From positions 3,296,172 through 3,360,171 of the forward strand of contig NZ_CP050192.1 of assembly GCF_011694515.1 (NCBI RefSeq): a stretch of DNA of 64,000 nt, written 5' to 3'. The stretch is from Mycobacterium sp. DL592 (lineage in GTDB: Bacteria; Actinomycetota; Actinomycetes; Mycobacteriales; Mycobacteriaceae). The position numbers were made by a program, and so were the translations under genes. The notes under the pieces were generated by a model, which was not told the DNA's origin, made no database searches, and saw only the letters and a list, made by a program, of their open reading frames with translations. Within the stretch, counting starts at the first letter, position 1. Each line of letters starts with the position of its first letter. This document shows positions 14,968-26,700 of the stretch, one piece after another.

Positions 14968-16454
14968 ACGAGCTCCCGGACGCGCGCCGCGTCGGCCTGC
15001 CCCTTGGTGGCCTTCATCACCGCGCCGACGATCGCACCGGCAGCCTGAACCTTGCCGCCGCGAATCTTCTCGGCCACGTCGGGTTGAGCCTCGAGAGCTT
15101 CATTGATGGCGGCCTGGATCAGTGAGTCGTCGCGCACCAGGGCCAGGCCACGGCCGGCCATCACCTGCTCGGGCTCACCCTCGCCGGCCAGCACACCTTC
15201 GACGACCTGACGGGCCAGCTTGTTCGACAGCTTGCCCTCGTCGACCAGTGCCACCACCTTGGCGACCTGTGCCGGGGTGATGCCCAGCGCGTCGAGCTCC
15301 ACGCCGGCTTCATTGGCCTTCTGCACCAGGAAGTTTCCCCACCAGGCGCGGGCCGACTCGCTGGAAGCTCCGTGCGCGACGGTGGCCGCCACCAGATCGA
15401 TGGCACCGGCGTTGACCAGGTCGCGCATCACTTCGTCGGATATTCCCCAGTCCTGCTGAATTCGCTTGCGCGACAACCACGGAAGCTCCGGGATCGTCCC
15501 GCGCAGCCGTTGCACCAGCTCGTCGCTCGGCGCCACCGGTTCGAGGTCGGGCTCAGGGAAGTAGCGATAGTCCTCGGCGGTCTCCTTGTCCCGGCCCGGC
15601 GAGGTGTAGCCGTCCTCGTGGAAGTGCCGGGTCTCCTGGTGGATCCGTCCGCCGGCGGCGAGAATGGCTGCCTGGCGGCGCATTTCGTAGCGGACGGCCA
15701 CCTCGACGCTCTTCAGCGAGTTGACGTTCTTGGTTTCGGTGCGGGTGCCGAACTCGGCCTGCCCGATCGGGCGCAGCGAGACGTTGGCGTCGCAGCGCAG
15801 CGAACCCTGGTCCATCCGGACATCGGAGACATCCAGCGCGCGCAGCAGATCGCGCAGCGCGGTCACGTAGGCGCGGGCCACCTCCGGCGCACGGTCCCCG
15901 GCGCCCTCGATCGGCTTGGTGACGATCTCGATCAGCGGCACCCCGGCCCGGTTGACGTCGAGCAGTGAGGTGGTCGCGCCGTGGATACGGCCGGTGTCGC
16001 TGCCGACGTGGGTGAGCTTGCCGGTGTCCTCTTCCATGTGGGCGCGCTCGATGGCGACCCGGAAGGTGCTGCCGTCATCGAGCGGGACGTCGAGGTAGCC
16101 GTCGAAGGCGATCGGCTCGTCGTACTGGGAGATCTGGTAGTTCTTCGGCTGGTCGGGATAGAAGTAGTTCTTCCGCGCGAAGCGGCACCACGGGGCGATC
16201 TGGCAGTTCAGCGCGAGCCCGATCCGGATGGCCGACTCGACGGCCGCGGAGTTGAGCACCGGCAGCGCGCCGGGCAGACCCAGACACACCGGGCAGACCT
16301 GGGTGTTGGGCTCGGCGCCGAACGTCGTCGAGCAGGCGCAGAACATCTTGGTGGCCGTCGACAGCTCGACGTGCACCTCCAGACCGAGCACCGGGTCGAA
16401 GCGGGCCACGACGTCGTCGTAGTCCAGCAGTTCGGCGTTGGCAGTGATCGTCAT
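14940..16454 (-). CDS. gatB: Aspartyl/glutamyl-tRNA(Asn/Gln) amidotransferase subunit B
   Basis: GatB of the GatCAB complex, which converts Glu-tRNA(Gln) or Asp-tRNA(Asn) to the amidated form. It is 504 residues, the normal size. The kinase-like core shows [11 protein letters not shown] and the zinc cysteines [36 protein letters not shown] and [10 protein letters not shown] are further signature segments. The C-terminal YqeY-like tail ends in [25 protein letters not shown]. In mycobacteria gatB lies close to pfkA, gatA and gatC, as here, with a membrane protein gene overlapping its start. The final codons have been copied twice downstream as a tandem repeat, without changing the protein. Confidence 0.97.
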   Translation of the reverse strand: MTITANAELLDYDDVVARFDPVLGLEVHVELSTATKMFCACSTTFGAEPNTQVCPVCLGLPGALPVLNSAAVESAIRIGLALNCQIAPWCRFARKNYFYPDQPKNYQISQYDEPIAFDGYLDVPLDDGSTFRVAIERAHMEEDTGKLTHVGSDTGRIHGATTSLLDVNRAGVPLIEIVTKPIEGAGDRAPEVARAYVTALRDLLRALDVSDVRMDQGSLRCDANVSLRPIGQAEFGTRTETKNVNSLKSVEVAVRYEMRRQAAILAAGGRIHQETRHFHEDGYTSPGRDKETAEDYRYFPEPDLEPVAPSDELVQRLRGTIPELPWLSRKRIQQDWGISDEVMRDLVNAGAIDLVAATVAHGASSESARAWWGNFLVQKANEAGVELDALGITPAQVAKVVALVDEGKLSNKLARQVVEGVLAGEGEPEQVMAGRGLALVRDDSLIQAAINEALEAQPDVAEKIRGGKVQAAGAIVGAVMKATKGQADAARVRELVMAACGQAD

Positions 16455-17149
16455 GGCTCGATCCTATTCGCCGCGTCCTCGGCCGACATCGCCCCATCAG
16501 CCAGCCGGGCTCTGAGACCGAGTCGGTGCAGTTGGCGGCGAATCGCCACGACAATGCCGATGACGAGCCCGAACGTCGACACCAGCGAGACGGCCTGGTT
16601 CACCGCCTGCGCGACATCGGCCGAGAAGTTGTAGATCACGGCGACCGCCGAGCCCGCCACGAGCAGGTTCACGATGCCGCACCAGAAGCTCAGGTGCAGG
16701 TGCATCCGGTGATACGCCCGCCGCGTGTTCGGTGTCCACGCCTGTTCGGCGCTGAGCTGCGCGATACGGCCCGGCCGAACGCGATCGAGGATCGACTCGG
16801 TCAGCGGACGGCCGGCGACGGCACTTCCGCAGAAGAACAACGCCAACACAACTCCCGGAATGATGTTGGACACCTGCGTGACTCGGGGATCGCCGGACAC
16901 CACAGCGACGATCAGACTCAGGCCGAAGTTCGCCAACAGGAAACCAGAAAGTACGTCGAATCTGCGGCTTCGGACCACCTTCACCAACACCTGCACGCCG
17001 GCGACCGCGGTGCCCGCGATCAGCGCGGCGAGGTCCGGCTGGCCGATCAGCCGCATCCCGTAGAAGACCCCGAGTGACGGCCCGATGCTCACCAGCATCT
17101 GGCGCAATGACCGGCGGGTGTCGAACCGAGCTTGGGGCGCGTCGCTCAC
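16451..17149 (-). CDS. Integral membrane protein, VC0807-like
   Basis: A 232-residue membrane protein (from GTG 17149; TTG 17167 is an alternative). At least five hydrophobic helices are seen, e.g. [74 protein letters not shown] and [17 protein letters not shown]. The pattern resembles the VC0807 family of bacterial membrane proteins, for which I know no biochemical activity. The stop overlaps the gatB start by four bases (16451-16454), so the two are probably co-transcribed. The C-terminal tail after the last helix is basic and probably cytoplasmic. Function is unknown. Confidence 0.8.
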   Translation of the reverse strand: MSDAPQARFDTRRSLRQMLVSIGPSLGVFYGMRLIGQPDLAALIAGTAVAGVQVLVKVVRSRRFDVLSGFLLANFGLSLIVAVVSGDPRVTQVSNIIPGVVLALFFCGSAVAGRPLTESILDRVRPGRIAQLSAEQAWTPNTRRAYHRMHLHLSFWCGIVNLLVAGSAVAVIYNFSADVAQAVNQAVSLVSTFGLVIGIVVAIRRQLHRLGLRARLADGAMSAEDAANRIEP

Positions 17150-17211
17150 AACGGGCCAACGTAACAATCCAACCTGGATGCAGTTGCCAGGTGCTTCGCC
17201 GGCAGACCAGG

Positions 17212-18243
17212 TCAGCCGAAGAACGCCGCCGCATCGTCGTAGCGGGTCTGGGGTACGAGCTTGAGCTGGCGCACCGCGTCGGCCAGCGGCACCCGGCCGA
17301 TCTCAGTCCCCTGCAGCGAGACCATCATCCCGTACTCACCGGCGTGCGCGGCGTCGGCGGCGTTGACCCCGAACCGGGTGGCCAGCACCCGGTCATAGGC
17401 GGTCGGTGTGCCGCCGCGCTGCACATGGCCGAGCACGGTGACCCGCACTTCCTTCTTGATCCTCTTCTCCACCTCGTTGGCCAGCTGCTGGGCCACCCCG
17501 GTGAAGCGTTCGTGGCCGAACTCGTCGGTGCCGCCCGAGCGCAACGCCATGGTGCCCTCGGCCGGTTTGGCGCCCTCGGCGACGACGATGATGAAGCTCG
17601 ACTCACCGCGCTGGAAGCGCTTCTTGACCAGCCGGCAGACCTCTTCGACATCGAAGGGCTGTTCGGGGATCAGCGTCATGTGCGCACCCGAGGACAGCCC
17701 GGCGTTCAGTGCGATCCAGCCGGCGTGGCGACCCATCACCTCGACGACCATCACCCGCTGATGCGACTCGGCGGTGCTGTGCAGCCGGTCGATGGCATCG
17801 GTGGCGATCTGCAGCGCGGTGTCGTGCCCGAAGGTGACGTCGGTGCAGTCGATGTCGTTGTCGATGGTCTTGGGGACTCCGACCACCGGCACGCCTTCTT
17901 CGGACAGCCAGTGCGCGGCGGTCAGTGTGCCTTCACCGCCGATCGGGATCAAGACGTCGATCCCGTTGTCCTCCAACGTCTGCTTGATGTCGTCGAGCCC
18001 GGCGCGCAGCTTGTCGGGGTTGGTGCGCGCGGTGCCCAGCATGGTGCCGCCCTTGGACAGCAGCCGGTTGTTGCGGTCGTCGTTGTGCAACTGGACCCGG
18101 CGGTCCTCCAGCAGGCCACGCCAGCCGTCGAGGAACCCGACCACCGAGGAGCCGTAGCGGGCGTCGCAGGTCCGCACGACCGCCCGGATGACGGCGTTGA
18201 GGCCGGGACAGTCGCCGCCGCCGGTGAGAACTCCGATGCGCAT
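17212..18243 (-). CDS. pfkA: 6-phosphofructokinase
   Basis: Phosphorylates fructose 6-phosphate to fructose 1,6-bisphosphate in glycolysis. The 343-residue protein begins [20 protein letters not shown], the nucleotide-binding start of the family. Other motifs are [14 protein letters not shown], the catalytic PKTIDNDI, and [14 protein letters not shown] for substrate binding. The second glycine motif reads GGEGT rather than GGDGT, which is common in actinobacterial enzymes of this group. Its length matches the short ATP-dependent or PPi-like actinobacterial form. It lies between gatA and the membrane protein gene on the same strand, the order known from mycobacteria. Phosphoryl donor (ATP or PPi) cannot be settled by eye. 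Confidence 0.95.
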   Translation of the reverse strand: MRIGVLTGGGDCPGLNAVIRAVVRTCDARYGSSVVGFLDGWRGLLEDRRVQLHNDDRNNRLLSKGGTMLGTARTNPDKLRAGLDDIKQTLEDNGIDVLIPIGGEGTLTAAHWLSEEGVPVVGVPKTIDNDIDCTDVTFGHDTALQIATDAIDRLHSTAESHQRVMVVEVMGRHAGWIALNAGLSSGAHMTLIPEQPFDVEEVCRLVKKRFQRGESSFIIVVAEGAKPAEGTMALRSGGTDEFGHERFTGVAQQLANEVEKRIKKEVRVTVLGHVQRGGTPTAYDRVLATRFGVNAADAAHAGEYGMMVSLQGTEIGRVPLADAVRQLKLVPQTRYDDAAAFFG

Positions 18244-18284
18244 GGGACCTATCTTGCCCGTTGGCCGGTTCGCAGGCAGCGCAT

Positions 18285-19769
18285 CTACAGTGCCGACGGC
18301 AGAGTTCCGCGCGCCGCCTCGTAGGCCGCGCCCACCCGGTAGAGCCGGTCATCGGCCAGTGCGGGGGCCATGATCTGCAGTCCGACCGGCAGGTTGTCCT
18401 CAGGCGACAGACCTGAGGGCACCGACATTCCGCAGTGCCCGGCCAGGTTCAGCGGCAGGGTGCACAGGTCGAACAGGTACATCGCGAGCGGATCGTCGAC
18501 CTTCTCCCCGAGCCGGAACGCCGTGGTCGGGGTCGCCGGGGACACCAGGACGTCCACCTTCTGGTAGGCGTTGTCCAGGTCATTGGCGATCAGCGTGCGG
18601 ACCTTCTGAGCCTGGTTGTAGTAGGCGTCGTAATAGCCCGCCGACAACGCGTAGGTGCCGATCATGATGCGGCGCTTGACTTCTGGGCCGAAACCGGCGG
18701 CACGCGTGAGCGCCATCACCTCTTCGGCGCTGTGGGTGCCGTCGTCGCCGACCCGCAGGCCGTAGCGCATCGCATCGAAGCGGGCCAGGTTGCTCGAGAC
18801 CTCCGACGGCAGGATCAGGTAGTACGCCGACAGCGAGTAGTCCAGGTGCGGGCAGTCCACTTCGGTGATCTCAGCACCGAGGGCGGCCAGCTGCTCGACG
18901 GCGGCGTTGAACGAGGCCAGCACGCCCGGCTGATACCCCTCACCGCTGCGTAGCTGCTTGACCACGCCGATCCGCACGCCCTTGAGGTCGCCGGCCGCAC
19001 CAGCTCGGGCCGCGCCGACGACGTCGGGGATCTCGGCGTCCACCGAGGTGGAGTCGCGTGGGTCGTGACCGGCGATCACCGCGTGCAGCAGCGCGGTGTC
19101 CAGCACGGTGCGGGCACACGGTCCGCCCTGGTCCAGCGACGACGCGCAGGCCACCAGCCCGTAGCGGGACACCGTGCCGTAGGTGGGCTTGACGCCGACG
19201 GTCGCGGTCAGCGCGGCGGGCTGGCGGATCGACCCGCCGGTATCGGAGCCCAGCGCCAGCGGGGCCTGATACGCCGCGAGCGCGGCGGCACTGCCGCCAC
19301 CGGAGCCGCCGGGGACGCGCTCGACGTCCCACGGGTTGCGGGTCGGGCCGTAGGCGGAGTTCTCGGTGGAGCTGCCCATCGCGAACTCGTCCATGTTGGT
19401 CTTGCCCAGGATCGGGATCCCGGCGGCGCGGACCCGGGCGGTGACGGTCGCGTCGTACGGCGACACCCAGCCTTCGAGGATCTTCGACCCGCAGGTGGTG
19501 GGCATGTCGGTGGTGGTGAAGACGTCCTTGAGCGCCAGCGGCACCCCGGCCAGCGGCGACGGCAGCGTCTCACCGGCGTCGACCGCCGCGTCGATGCGGG
19601 CGGCCGTGGCCAGCGCCTCGTCGGCCGCGACGTGCAGGAACGCGTGGTAGCGCTCGTCGGTGGCGGCAATCTGGTCCAGGCAGGCCTGGGTCACCTCCAC
19701 CGAGGACAGCTCCTTGGCCGCGATCTTGGCACCCAGGGTGGCGGCGTCGAGCCGGATCACGTCGCTCAT
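18285..19769 (-). CDS. gatA: Aspartyl/glutamyl-tRNA(Asn/Gln) amidotransferase subunit A
   Basis: The amidase subunit that releases ammonia from glutamine for GatB. It has 494 residues, full length. The amidase signature is complete: the catalytic Lys in [10 protein letters not shown], the Ser-cis-Ser region in [15 protein letters not shown], and the nucleophile Ser in [14 protein letters not shown]. The C-terminal half has the GatA-type segments [19 protein letters not shown] and SPATPTTAF. The ATG shares one base with the gatC stop (TAATG), so gatC-gatA are translationally coupled. Together with gatB it provides Gln-tRNA(Gln) and probably Asn-tRNA(Asn). Confidence 0.97.
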   Translation of the reverse strand: MSDVIRLDAATLGAKIAAKELSSVEVTQACLDQIAATDERYHAFLHVAADEALATAARIDAAVDAGETLPSPLAGVPLALKDVFTTTDMPTTCGSKILEGWVSPYDATVTARVRAAGIPILGKTNMDEFAMGSSTENSAYGPTRNPWDVERVPGGSGGGSAAALAAYQAPLALGSDTGGSIRQPAALTATVGVKPTYGTVSRYGLVACASSLDQGGPCARTVLDTALLHAVIAGHDPRDSTSVDAEIPDVVGAARAGAAGDLKGVRIGVVKQLRSGEGYQPGVLASFNAAVEQLAALGAEITEVDCPHLDYSLSAYYLILPSEVSSNLARFDAMRYGLRVGDDGTHSAEEVMALTRAAGFGPEVKRRIMIGTYALSAGYYDAYYNQAQKVRTLIANDLDNAYQKVDVLVSPATPTTAFRLGEKVDDPLAMYLFDLCTLPLNLAGHCGMSVPSGLSPEDNLPVGLQIMAPALADDRLYRVGAAYEAARGTLPSAL

Positions 19770-20104
19770 TACTCCGCCTCCCCCAGGATCTGCGGGACCG
19801 CGAAGCGGCCCTCGATCGCGGCCGGCGCCTCGGCCAGCGCCTCGGACTGGGTCAGGCAGGTGTCGACGACATCGGCGCGGGTCACGTTGACCACTCGCGT
19901 ATCCCCGGGTCGCTGCGCTCCTGCCCGCCGCCCAAACGGATTTCCGGTCGGTGAAACGTCGGTGACGTCGACGGCCTGGATCTGGCTCACGTACCCCAGG
20001 ATCGCGTCGAGCTGGCCGGCGAAATTGTCGACTTCATGGTCGGTCAGGGCCAGCCGGGCCAGCTTGGCCAGCCGGGCTACCTCGTCGCGGGAGATCTGGG
20101 ACAC
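19769..20104 (-). CDS. gatC: Aspartyl/glutamyl-tRNA(Asn/Gln) amidotransferase subunit C with inserted segment
   Basis: The small stabilising subunit of GatCAB, 111 residues from GTG 20104 ([19 protein letters not shown] is the usual beginning; upstream in-frame codons look non-coding). The core follows the family through [25 protein letters not shown]. Family members normally go almost directly from TGNP to VNVTR. Here about a dozen residues ([12 protein letters not shown]) are inserted, encoded by the second copy of the 30-bp repeat also found in the NHL gene. The rest ([19 protein letters not shown]...FAVPQILGE) is normal, so the insertion is in frame and probably tolerated. The stop overlaps the gatA start. 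Confidence 0.93.
   Translation of the reverse strand: MSQISRDEVARLAKLARLALTDHEVDNFAGQLDAILGYVSQIQAVDVTDVSPTGNPFGRRAGAQRPGDTRVVNVTRADVVDTCLTQSEALAEAPAAIEGRFAVPQILGEAE
19901..19930. repeat. 30-bp interspersed repeat, copy 2 (in gatC)
   Basis: Matches 3278-3307 at 28 of 30 bases in the same orientation relative to the window. In gatC it is read in a different frame from copy 1 and encodes the extra residues between the TGNP and VNVTR motifs. Two in-frame copies in unrelated genes point to a small mobile or dispersed sequence. Confidence 0.72.
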
Positions 20105-20214
20105 GGTGCACAAGCCTAGATGGCGCCGCCCCCACACCGAGACCGCAGGTGTTGCCAACGACCCCGGCGGCGGCAGAAAGCCGGAGTGCCGCAACCGGAC
20201 GACTGTGAAACAGT

Positions 20215-20880
20215 GTGCGCGTGCCTTCCTATCTACTGCGGGTTCAACTCGAGGACCGCCCCGGTAGCCTCGGGTCGCTCGCGGTTGCCCTGGGCTCGGT
20301 CGGCGCGGACATCCTGTCGTTGGACGTCGTCGAGCGTGTGACCGGATACGCCATCGACGACCTGGTGGTCGAACTGCCGCCGGGGACGATGCCCGACATG
20401 GTTATCACGGCCGCCGAGCGCCTCGAAGGTGTTCGGGTGGACACCATCCGCCCGCACACCGGCCTGCTCGAGGCCCACCGTGAACTGGAACTCATCGATC
20501 ACATCGCCGCCGCCGACGGCCGCGACGCCAAGTTGCAGGTACTGGCCAACGAAGCCCCACGAGTCCTGCGGGTGGGCTGGTGCACCGTGATCCGGCTCAC
20601 CGAGTCCGGACTCGACCGAGTGGTGGGCAGCCCCGGTTCTCCCGAGACTCAGGCGACGAGCGCGCCCTGGCTGCCGCTGACCCACGCCGAAGCCCTCGAC
20701 GGGACCGCCGACTGGGTGCCGCAGGTGTGGCGCGACATGGACACCACGCTGGCCGCCGCCCCGTTGGGCGACCCGCACATCGCGGTGGTGCTCGGCCGCG
20801 CCGGCGGCCCGGTGTTCCGGCCCTCGGAGGTGGCCCGGCTCGGCTATCTGGCCGGCATCGTGGCCACGATCGTGCGCTGA
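20215..20880 (+). CDS. ACT-domain protein
   Basis: A 221-residue protein divergent from gatC. The N-terminus ([34 protein letters not shown]) is an ACT domain with the typical DRPGSL turn that binds amino acids or similar small ligands. The remaining ~140 residues form a GAF-like or unassigned domain ([31 protein letters not shown]). There is no catalytic domain, so it may be a ligand-sensing regulator. M. tuberculosis carries an equivalent gene between gatC and ligA (Rv3013, from memory). Two GTG codons two residues apart could start it. The stop lies 11 bases from the convergent ligA stop. Confidence 0.85.
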   Translation: MRVPSYLLRVQLEDRPGSLGSLAVALGSVGADILSLDVVERVTGYAIDDLVVELPPGTMPDMVITAAERLEGVRVDTIRPHTGLLEAHRELELIDHIAAADGRDAKLQVLANEAPRVLRVGWCTVIRLTESGLDRVVGSPGSPETQATSAPWLPLTHAEALDGTADWVPQVWRDMDTTLAAAPLGDPHIAVVLGRAGGPVFRPSEVARLGYLAGIVATIVR

Positions 20881-20891
20881 GCTACTCCGAG

Positions 20892-23003
<2,112 letters not shown>

Positions 23004-23039
23004 TTATCGGAGGGCACCGACGTGGCAATCTTGAGAGCC

Positions 23040-23435
23040 ATGCCCCATCCCGTGATGTTCGACGACGACGATCCGGCTCTGGCCCGGGTCCGTGCCATCG
23101 CGCTGGCGTTTCCCGAGGCGGTCGAGAAGATCTCGCACGGCCGGCCCACGTTCTGCGCGCCCAAGATGTTCGCGGTCTACGGCGGCAGCCGCAAGAACCC
23201 CAGCGGGCCGATGATCCGCTATGCCCACGCCGTGCTCGTCAAGGTCGACGACAGCGAACGCCCGGCGCTGTCGCAGGATCCCCGCTTCTTCCTTCCGGCT
23301 TACCTGGGCCCATTCGGCTGGCTGGGCCTGGACTTCGACGCAGCCACGGTCGACTGGGCCGAGGTGGGCGAACTCATCGACGCCTCGTTCCGGCTGCAGG
23401 CCCCGCCGCGGCTGGTCCGGCTGCTCGACGGCTGA
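23040..23435 (+). CDS. MmcQ/YjbR-family protein
   Basis: A 131-residue protein that starts at ATG 23040, since the upstream in-frame sequence lies inside ligA on the other strand. The pattern RAIALAFPEAVEKISHGRPTFCAPKMFAVYG is the hallmark of the MmcQ/YjbR family, a small double-wing-like fold implicated in DNA or ligand binding. PRFFLPAYLGPFGWLGLDF in the C-terminal half is also family-typical. The molecular role is not established. Its stop is one base from the stop of the convergent lipoprotein hydrolase, and it is divergent from ligA with about 45 bases between the starts. Confidence 0.85.
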   Translation: MPHPVMFDDDDPALARVRAIALAFPEAVEKISHGRPTFCAPKMFAVYGGSRKNPSGPMIRYAHAVLVKVDDSERPALSQDPRFFLPAYLGPFGWLGLDFDAATVDWAEVGELIDASFRLQAPPRLVRLLDG

Positions 23436-23436
23436 G

Positions 23437-24945
23437 CTACGGATTCGGCGGGCAGGTGAACACCGGGCCCGGCGGGAGCGTGCCCTGCATGAAGAACCTC
23501 ATCAGAGCATCCTCTGCGCAGGTGTTCTGCGCGGAGGCGATGTGGCCCTGTGCTGGAGCGACCACCAGGGTCGAGGACTTGATCTGGCCCTGCAGCGACT
23601 GAGCCCACGCCAGCGGGGTGGCGGGGTCGCCGGTGGTGCTGAGAATCAGCACCGGCCCTGCGCCCGTGGCCTGCACCGGACCGGGTCCGCGCACCGACGG
23701 CACCGGCCACATCTCGCACGGTTGCAGCGACCATGCCCGGTTGGCGCCGCTGATCGGGCTTTCCATCGCCCACACCTGCGCCAGCCGCTCTGGTTTGTCG
23801 GGATTGCGGTGGGTCGCGAAGTCGACGCACATCACCGACAGGTACTCCGAGTCGGCCGGATTGACCATCAGGTCCTTCGAGTAGGCGGCCTCGAGCACCC
23901 CGGGCCACTGCCCGGCCAGTGCCTGCTGCAGTACCTTGCGCAGGCTGGGCCACCCCGAAACCGGGAAGTACTGCGAGGATTCCACCAGTGCCAGCATCCG
24001 GGCCCCGGACAACTTGCGTCCGTCGGCGCCGACATAGGGTTGCTGGTCGAGGTTGCCGATGAGACCGGAAATCTGTTGTAGCGCTTGACCACTCGGGCCG
24101 GTCAGCGGGCAGCCCGGGCGGCGCAGGCAGTCGTCGACGAACGCGGCGATGCTGCGCTGCATACCCTGGGCCTGGCCGTGGCGGACCTCTTGGTAGTCCA
24201 GCATCGGGTCCAGCACCGAATCCAGCACGATGCGGTCGGTCTTGCCGGGGAACATGTCGGCATAGAGGGCGCCGAGGAATGTTCCGTATGAGTAGCCGAG
24301 ATAGTTGATCTGGTCGAAGCCCATCGCTTTTCGGATCTCGTCCATGTCGCGGGCGACGTCGGCGGTGCCCACGTGCGCGAGGGCGTCGCCGAACTGAGCC
24401 CGGCAGGCGCTGCCGATTCCGGCGGCGAGGTCCTTGGCCCGGGCGACGCCGGCTTGGGCCACCGGAGCGCTGGGCTGGTCGAAGATGGCCTGGCGCTGCG
24501 TGTCGTCGAGGCATTGCAGCGCCGGTTTGGATCCGCCGACGCCGCGCGGGTCGAAGGAGACCACCGTGTAGGTGTCGGTGAACTTCTCGAAGTACTCACG
24601 ATTGGTCCGCAGGTCGTTGACGCCGCTGATGCCGGGACCGCCCGGGTTGGTCACTAGCAACCGGGGTTTGGCGGCTTTCGACGGGATCCGGATCACCGGG
24701 ACGGTGAAGCTCGGTCCGTTCGGCCGGCCGTAGTCGAACGGCACTGTGAGGGTGGAACATTCAACGCCCGGAGAGGACCCGTTCGAATCGGGCATCGATT
24801 CGGTCATGATGCACGGACCCCACGGAGCCAGCGCGATCGCCGGCGCCGCCTGGGGCTGGCGCACCGGAGCCGAGCATGCCCCGAGGACCACCGCGGTGAG
24901 AGCCGCAGCCGCGGCCCACCGCCTCACCCCCGACGAAGCTGACAC
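23437..24945 (-). CDS. Lipoprotein alpha/beta-hydrolase, TAP/prolyl-aminopeptidase-like
   Basis: A 502-residue exported hydrolase. The N-terminus RRWAAAAALTAVVLGACS is a lipoprotein signal with lipobox LGAC. The hydrolase domain has an oxyanion-type NPGGPGISG, nucleophile elbow GYSYGTFLG and a C-terminal TAP-like domain with LILSTTGDPATPLAWA (catalytic Asp) and APAQGHIAS (catalytic His). This architecture is that of Streptomyces tripeptidyl aminopeptidases SlpD/SlpE and mycobacterial Hip1/CaeA-like proteins, which act at the cell envelope on peptides or esters. The lipid anchor would hold it on the outer face of the membrane. It is convergent with the MmcQ gene. The substrate is unknown. Confidence 0.9.
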   Translation of the reverse strand: MSASSGVRRWAAAAALTAVVLGACSAPVRQPQAAPAIALAPWGPCIMTESMPDSNGSSPGVECSTLTVPFDYGRPNGPSFTVPVIRIPSKAAKPRLLVTNPGGPGISGVNDLRTNREYFEKFTDTYTVVSFDPRGVGGSKPALQCLDDTQRQAIFDQPSAPVAQAGVARAKDLAAGIGSACRAQFGDALAHVGTADVARDMDEIRKAMGFDQINYLGYSYGTFLGALYADMFPGKTDRIVLDSVLDPMLDYQEVRHGQAQGMQRSIAAFVDDCLRRPGCPLTGPSGQALQQISGLIGNLDQQPYVGADGRKLSGARMLALVESSQYFPVSGWPSLRKVLQQALAGQWPGVLEAAYSKDLMVNPADSEYLSVMCVDFATHRNPDKPERLAQVWAMESPISGANRAWSLQPCEMWPVPSVRGPGPVQATGAGPVLILSTTGDPATPLAWAQSLQGQIKSSTLVVAPAQGHIASAQNTCAEDALMRFFMQGTLPPGPVFTCPPNP

Positions 24946-24990
24946 GCCCTACCTTGTAACACGTCCGGCGCGCGCCGGCACGGAACTCGA

Positions 24991-26001
24991 TCAGATGGCG
25001 TCGGGATCCTCGGCCAACGCGTCGGCGGCCCGCTGCGACAGTTCGACCGCGATGCGCGCCCATTGGTCGGTGGCCCCGGCCAGTCCGCACGCCGGACTGA
25101 TGCCGACCCGGTCCCGAACCACGGGGCGGGGAAAGCCGATTCGGTCGGTGATGGCGACGGCGCCGGCCGCCACCTCCTCGGCCGACGGGCGGCGCTGGGG
25201 TGCGGTGGTCGGCAGCAGTCCCAGCACGACGGCGCGCCCGGAGTCCAGGAACTCGCCCAGACCATCGAGATCGGCATCACCGAAGGTCGCGACGTCGAGT
25301 GACACAGCGTGAATGGTGCTGCGCTGCAATACCTTCCAGGGAATCTCGGTTGCGCAGCAGTGCAGCATGACCTCGGTGCCCGCGGCGGCGACGCACGTGT
25401 CGATCAGGCTGACGGCGACGGCCTCGTCGACCGGGTGCACGGGATTGAGCCGACTCACCCCGGCCAGCCGGCCGGCCAGCGCCGCAGGCAGCACCGGCTC
25501 GTCGTATTGCACCACCACCGTGGTGCCCAACCGCCTGGCCAACTCGGCGCGGTGCACCGCCACCCCCTCACCCAGTGAGGCGGCCAGGTCCCGAAGGGCA
25601 CCGGGGTCGGTGATCGCCCGATGGCCGTTGGGCAGCTCCAGCCCGGCGGCCAGGGTGATCGGTCCGGGCGCCTGCACCTTGACGGTGCGTCCGGCCACCG
25701 CGCTGCCCGCCTTCTCCCAGGCCTCTTCGAGGGCGTCGATGTCCTCGTCGAGCAGGCTGGCTGCGCGGCGCATCACCGCACCGGGCCGCGCGGTGATGCG
25801 GTATCCACGCGGGACGGTGTCGAGGGCGATGTCGATGAGCAGCGCACCGGCGCGCCCGATCATGTCGGCGCCCACGCCGCGGGCGGGCAGTTCGACGAGG
25901 TGTGGCAGCCGGTGCAACTCGCCGACCACGATCTCGGCGGCCTCCCGCGGTGTCGAACCGGGCCAGGAACCGACGCCGGTGGCCGCCGCGAAAACGCTCA
26001 T
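24991..26001 (-). CDS. Cobalamin-independent methionine synthase-like protein (MetE C-terminal-type)
   Basis: A 336-residue protein from ATG 26001, with FAAATGVGSWPGSTPREAAEIV directly following. It corresponds to the C-terminal barrel of MetE, with LHCCATEIPWKVL, where His and Cys would bind zinc, and AGLELPNGHRAITDPG. It has only about half the length of true MetE (about 750 residues) and lacks its N-terminal half. It therefore belongs to the short archaeal/actinobacterial group whose methyl donor and acceptor are uncertain. M. tuberculosis Rv3015c is the counterpart by position, from memory. It lies between the lipoprotein hydrolase and the divergent LpqA-like gene. Confidence 0.82.
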   Translation of the reverse strand: MSVFAAATGVGSWPGSTPREAAEIVVGELHRLPHLVELPARGVGADMIGRAGALLIDIALDTVPRGYRITARPGAVMRRAASLLDEDIDALEEAWEKAGSAVAGRTVKVQAPGPITLAAGLELPNGHRAITDPGALRDLAASLGEGVAVHRAELARRLGTTVVVQYDEPVLPAALAGRLAGVSRLNPVHPVDEAVAVSLIDTCVAAAGTEVMLHCCATEIPWKVLQRSTIHAVSLDVATFGDADLDGLGEFLDSGRAVVLGLLPTTAPQRRPSAEEVAAGAVAITDRIGFPRPVVRDRVGISPACGLAGATDQWARIAVELSQRAADALAEDPDAI

Positions 26002-26067
26002 CCGGCAACCGTATTGGACAGCCCACCGCCCGGGCTCCACCGGGGGCCTACGGTGGAGGTCGTGACG

Positions 26068-26700
26068 GTGCGGGCCGGGCTGTGGTGCTGCGTGGCGGCG
26101 CTGGCCGTCACGGGCTGCGCCCAGTGGACGCCGGGCGCGCCGATGCGGGCGCTGAGCGAGCCGCCCTATCAGCCGCCGGGGGTGGTCAACGTCGACGCGG
26201 TGCTGCTGAGCCAGGCTCAGATGCAGTCGATCACCGGCGGCGGTCCCGATCTGACCATCATCCCCACGATGGACGGCACGGTCCCGGTGGATATCGACGC
26301 GCTAGCCAGTTCGGTTCCGCCGGAGTGCCGGTTCGTCTTCGCTGAGACCGCGACATTCGGCCCGGATATCGCGGACTTCCACAAGACGAGCTTCCAGGAT
26401 CCGCCCCGCGCGGCGCTCATCTCACAGGGGGCAGCCGCATATCGTGACGTCGCCGGCGCCCAGCGGGCATTCGAGGCGCTGTCGCAGACGGTGTCGCGGT
26501 GCGCCGACAGCTCCGACGGGGCGCTGCTCGTCGGGGCGGTCACCGCAGATGCGCAGTCGTTGCGGACCCGGCCCGGTGCGTGCGGACGCGACTACCGGGC
26601 GAAGGGTTCGGTCCTGGTGGAGGTGACGTTCTGCGCGTTTCCCGAGTCGGTGTCCGACATCGTGATGGCGAACATCCTCAGCAGGATTCCTGGCGGTTGA
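26068..26700 (+). CDS. LpqA-like lipoprotein with PknH-type sensor domain
   Basis: A 210-residue lipoprotein. GTG 26068 is chosen because GGAGG lies eight bases upstream; GTG 26062 and 26053 are in frame. The signal [17 protein letters not shown] ends in lipobox VTGC. The mature part ([17 protein letters not shown]...[12 protein letters not shown]) and the paired cysteines (Cys in PPECRF, SRCADS, GACGRD and TFCAFPE) match the extracellular sensor domain of PknH and related mycobacterial lipoproteins, which is disulfide-bonded. M. tuberculosis lpqA lies at this position, from memory. The last 23 bases overlap the end of the convergent mnmA. Ligand unknown. Confidence 0.82.
   Translation: MRAGLWCCVAALAVTGCAQWTPGAPMRALSEPPYQPPGVVNVDAVLLSQAQMQSITGGGPDLTIIPTMDGTVPVDIDALASSVPPECRFVFAETATFGPDIADFHKTSFQDPPRAALISQGAAAYRDVAGAQRAFEALSQTVSRCADSSDGALLVGAVTADAQSLRTRPGACGRDYRAKGSVLVEVTFCAFPESVSDIVMANILSRIPGG

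Noticed and set aside
26678..26700. Overlap of mnmA and the LpqA-like gene as possible error
   Set aside because: Convergent overlaps of 20-odd bases are common, and both proteins have full-length C-termini.
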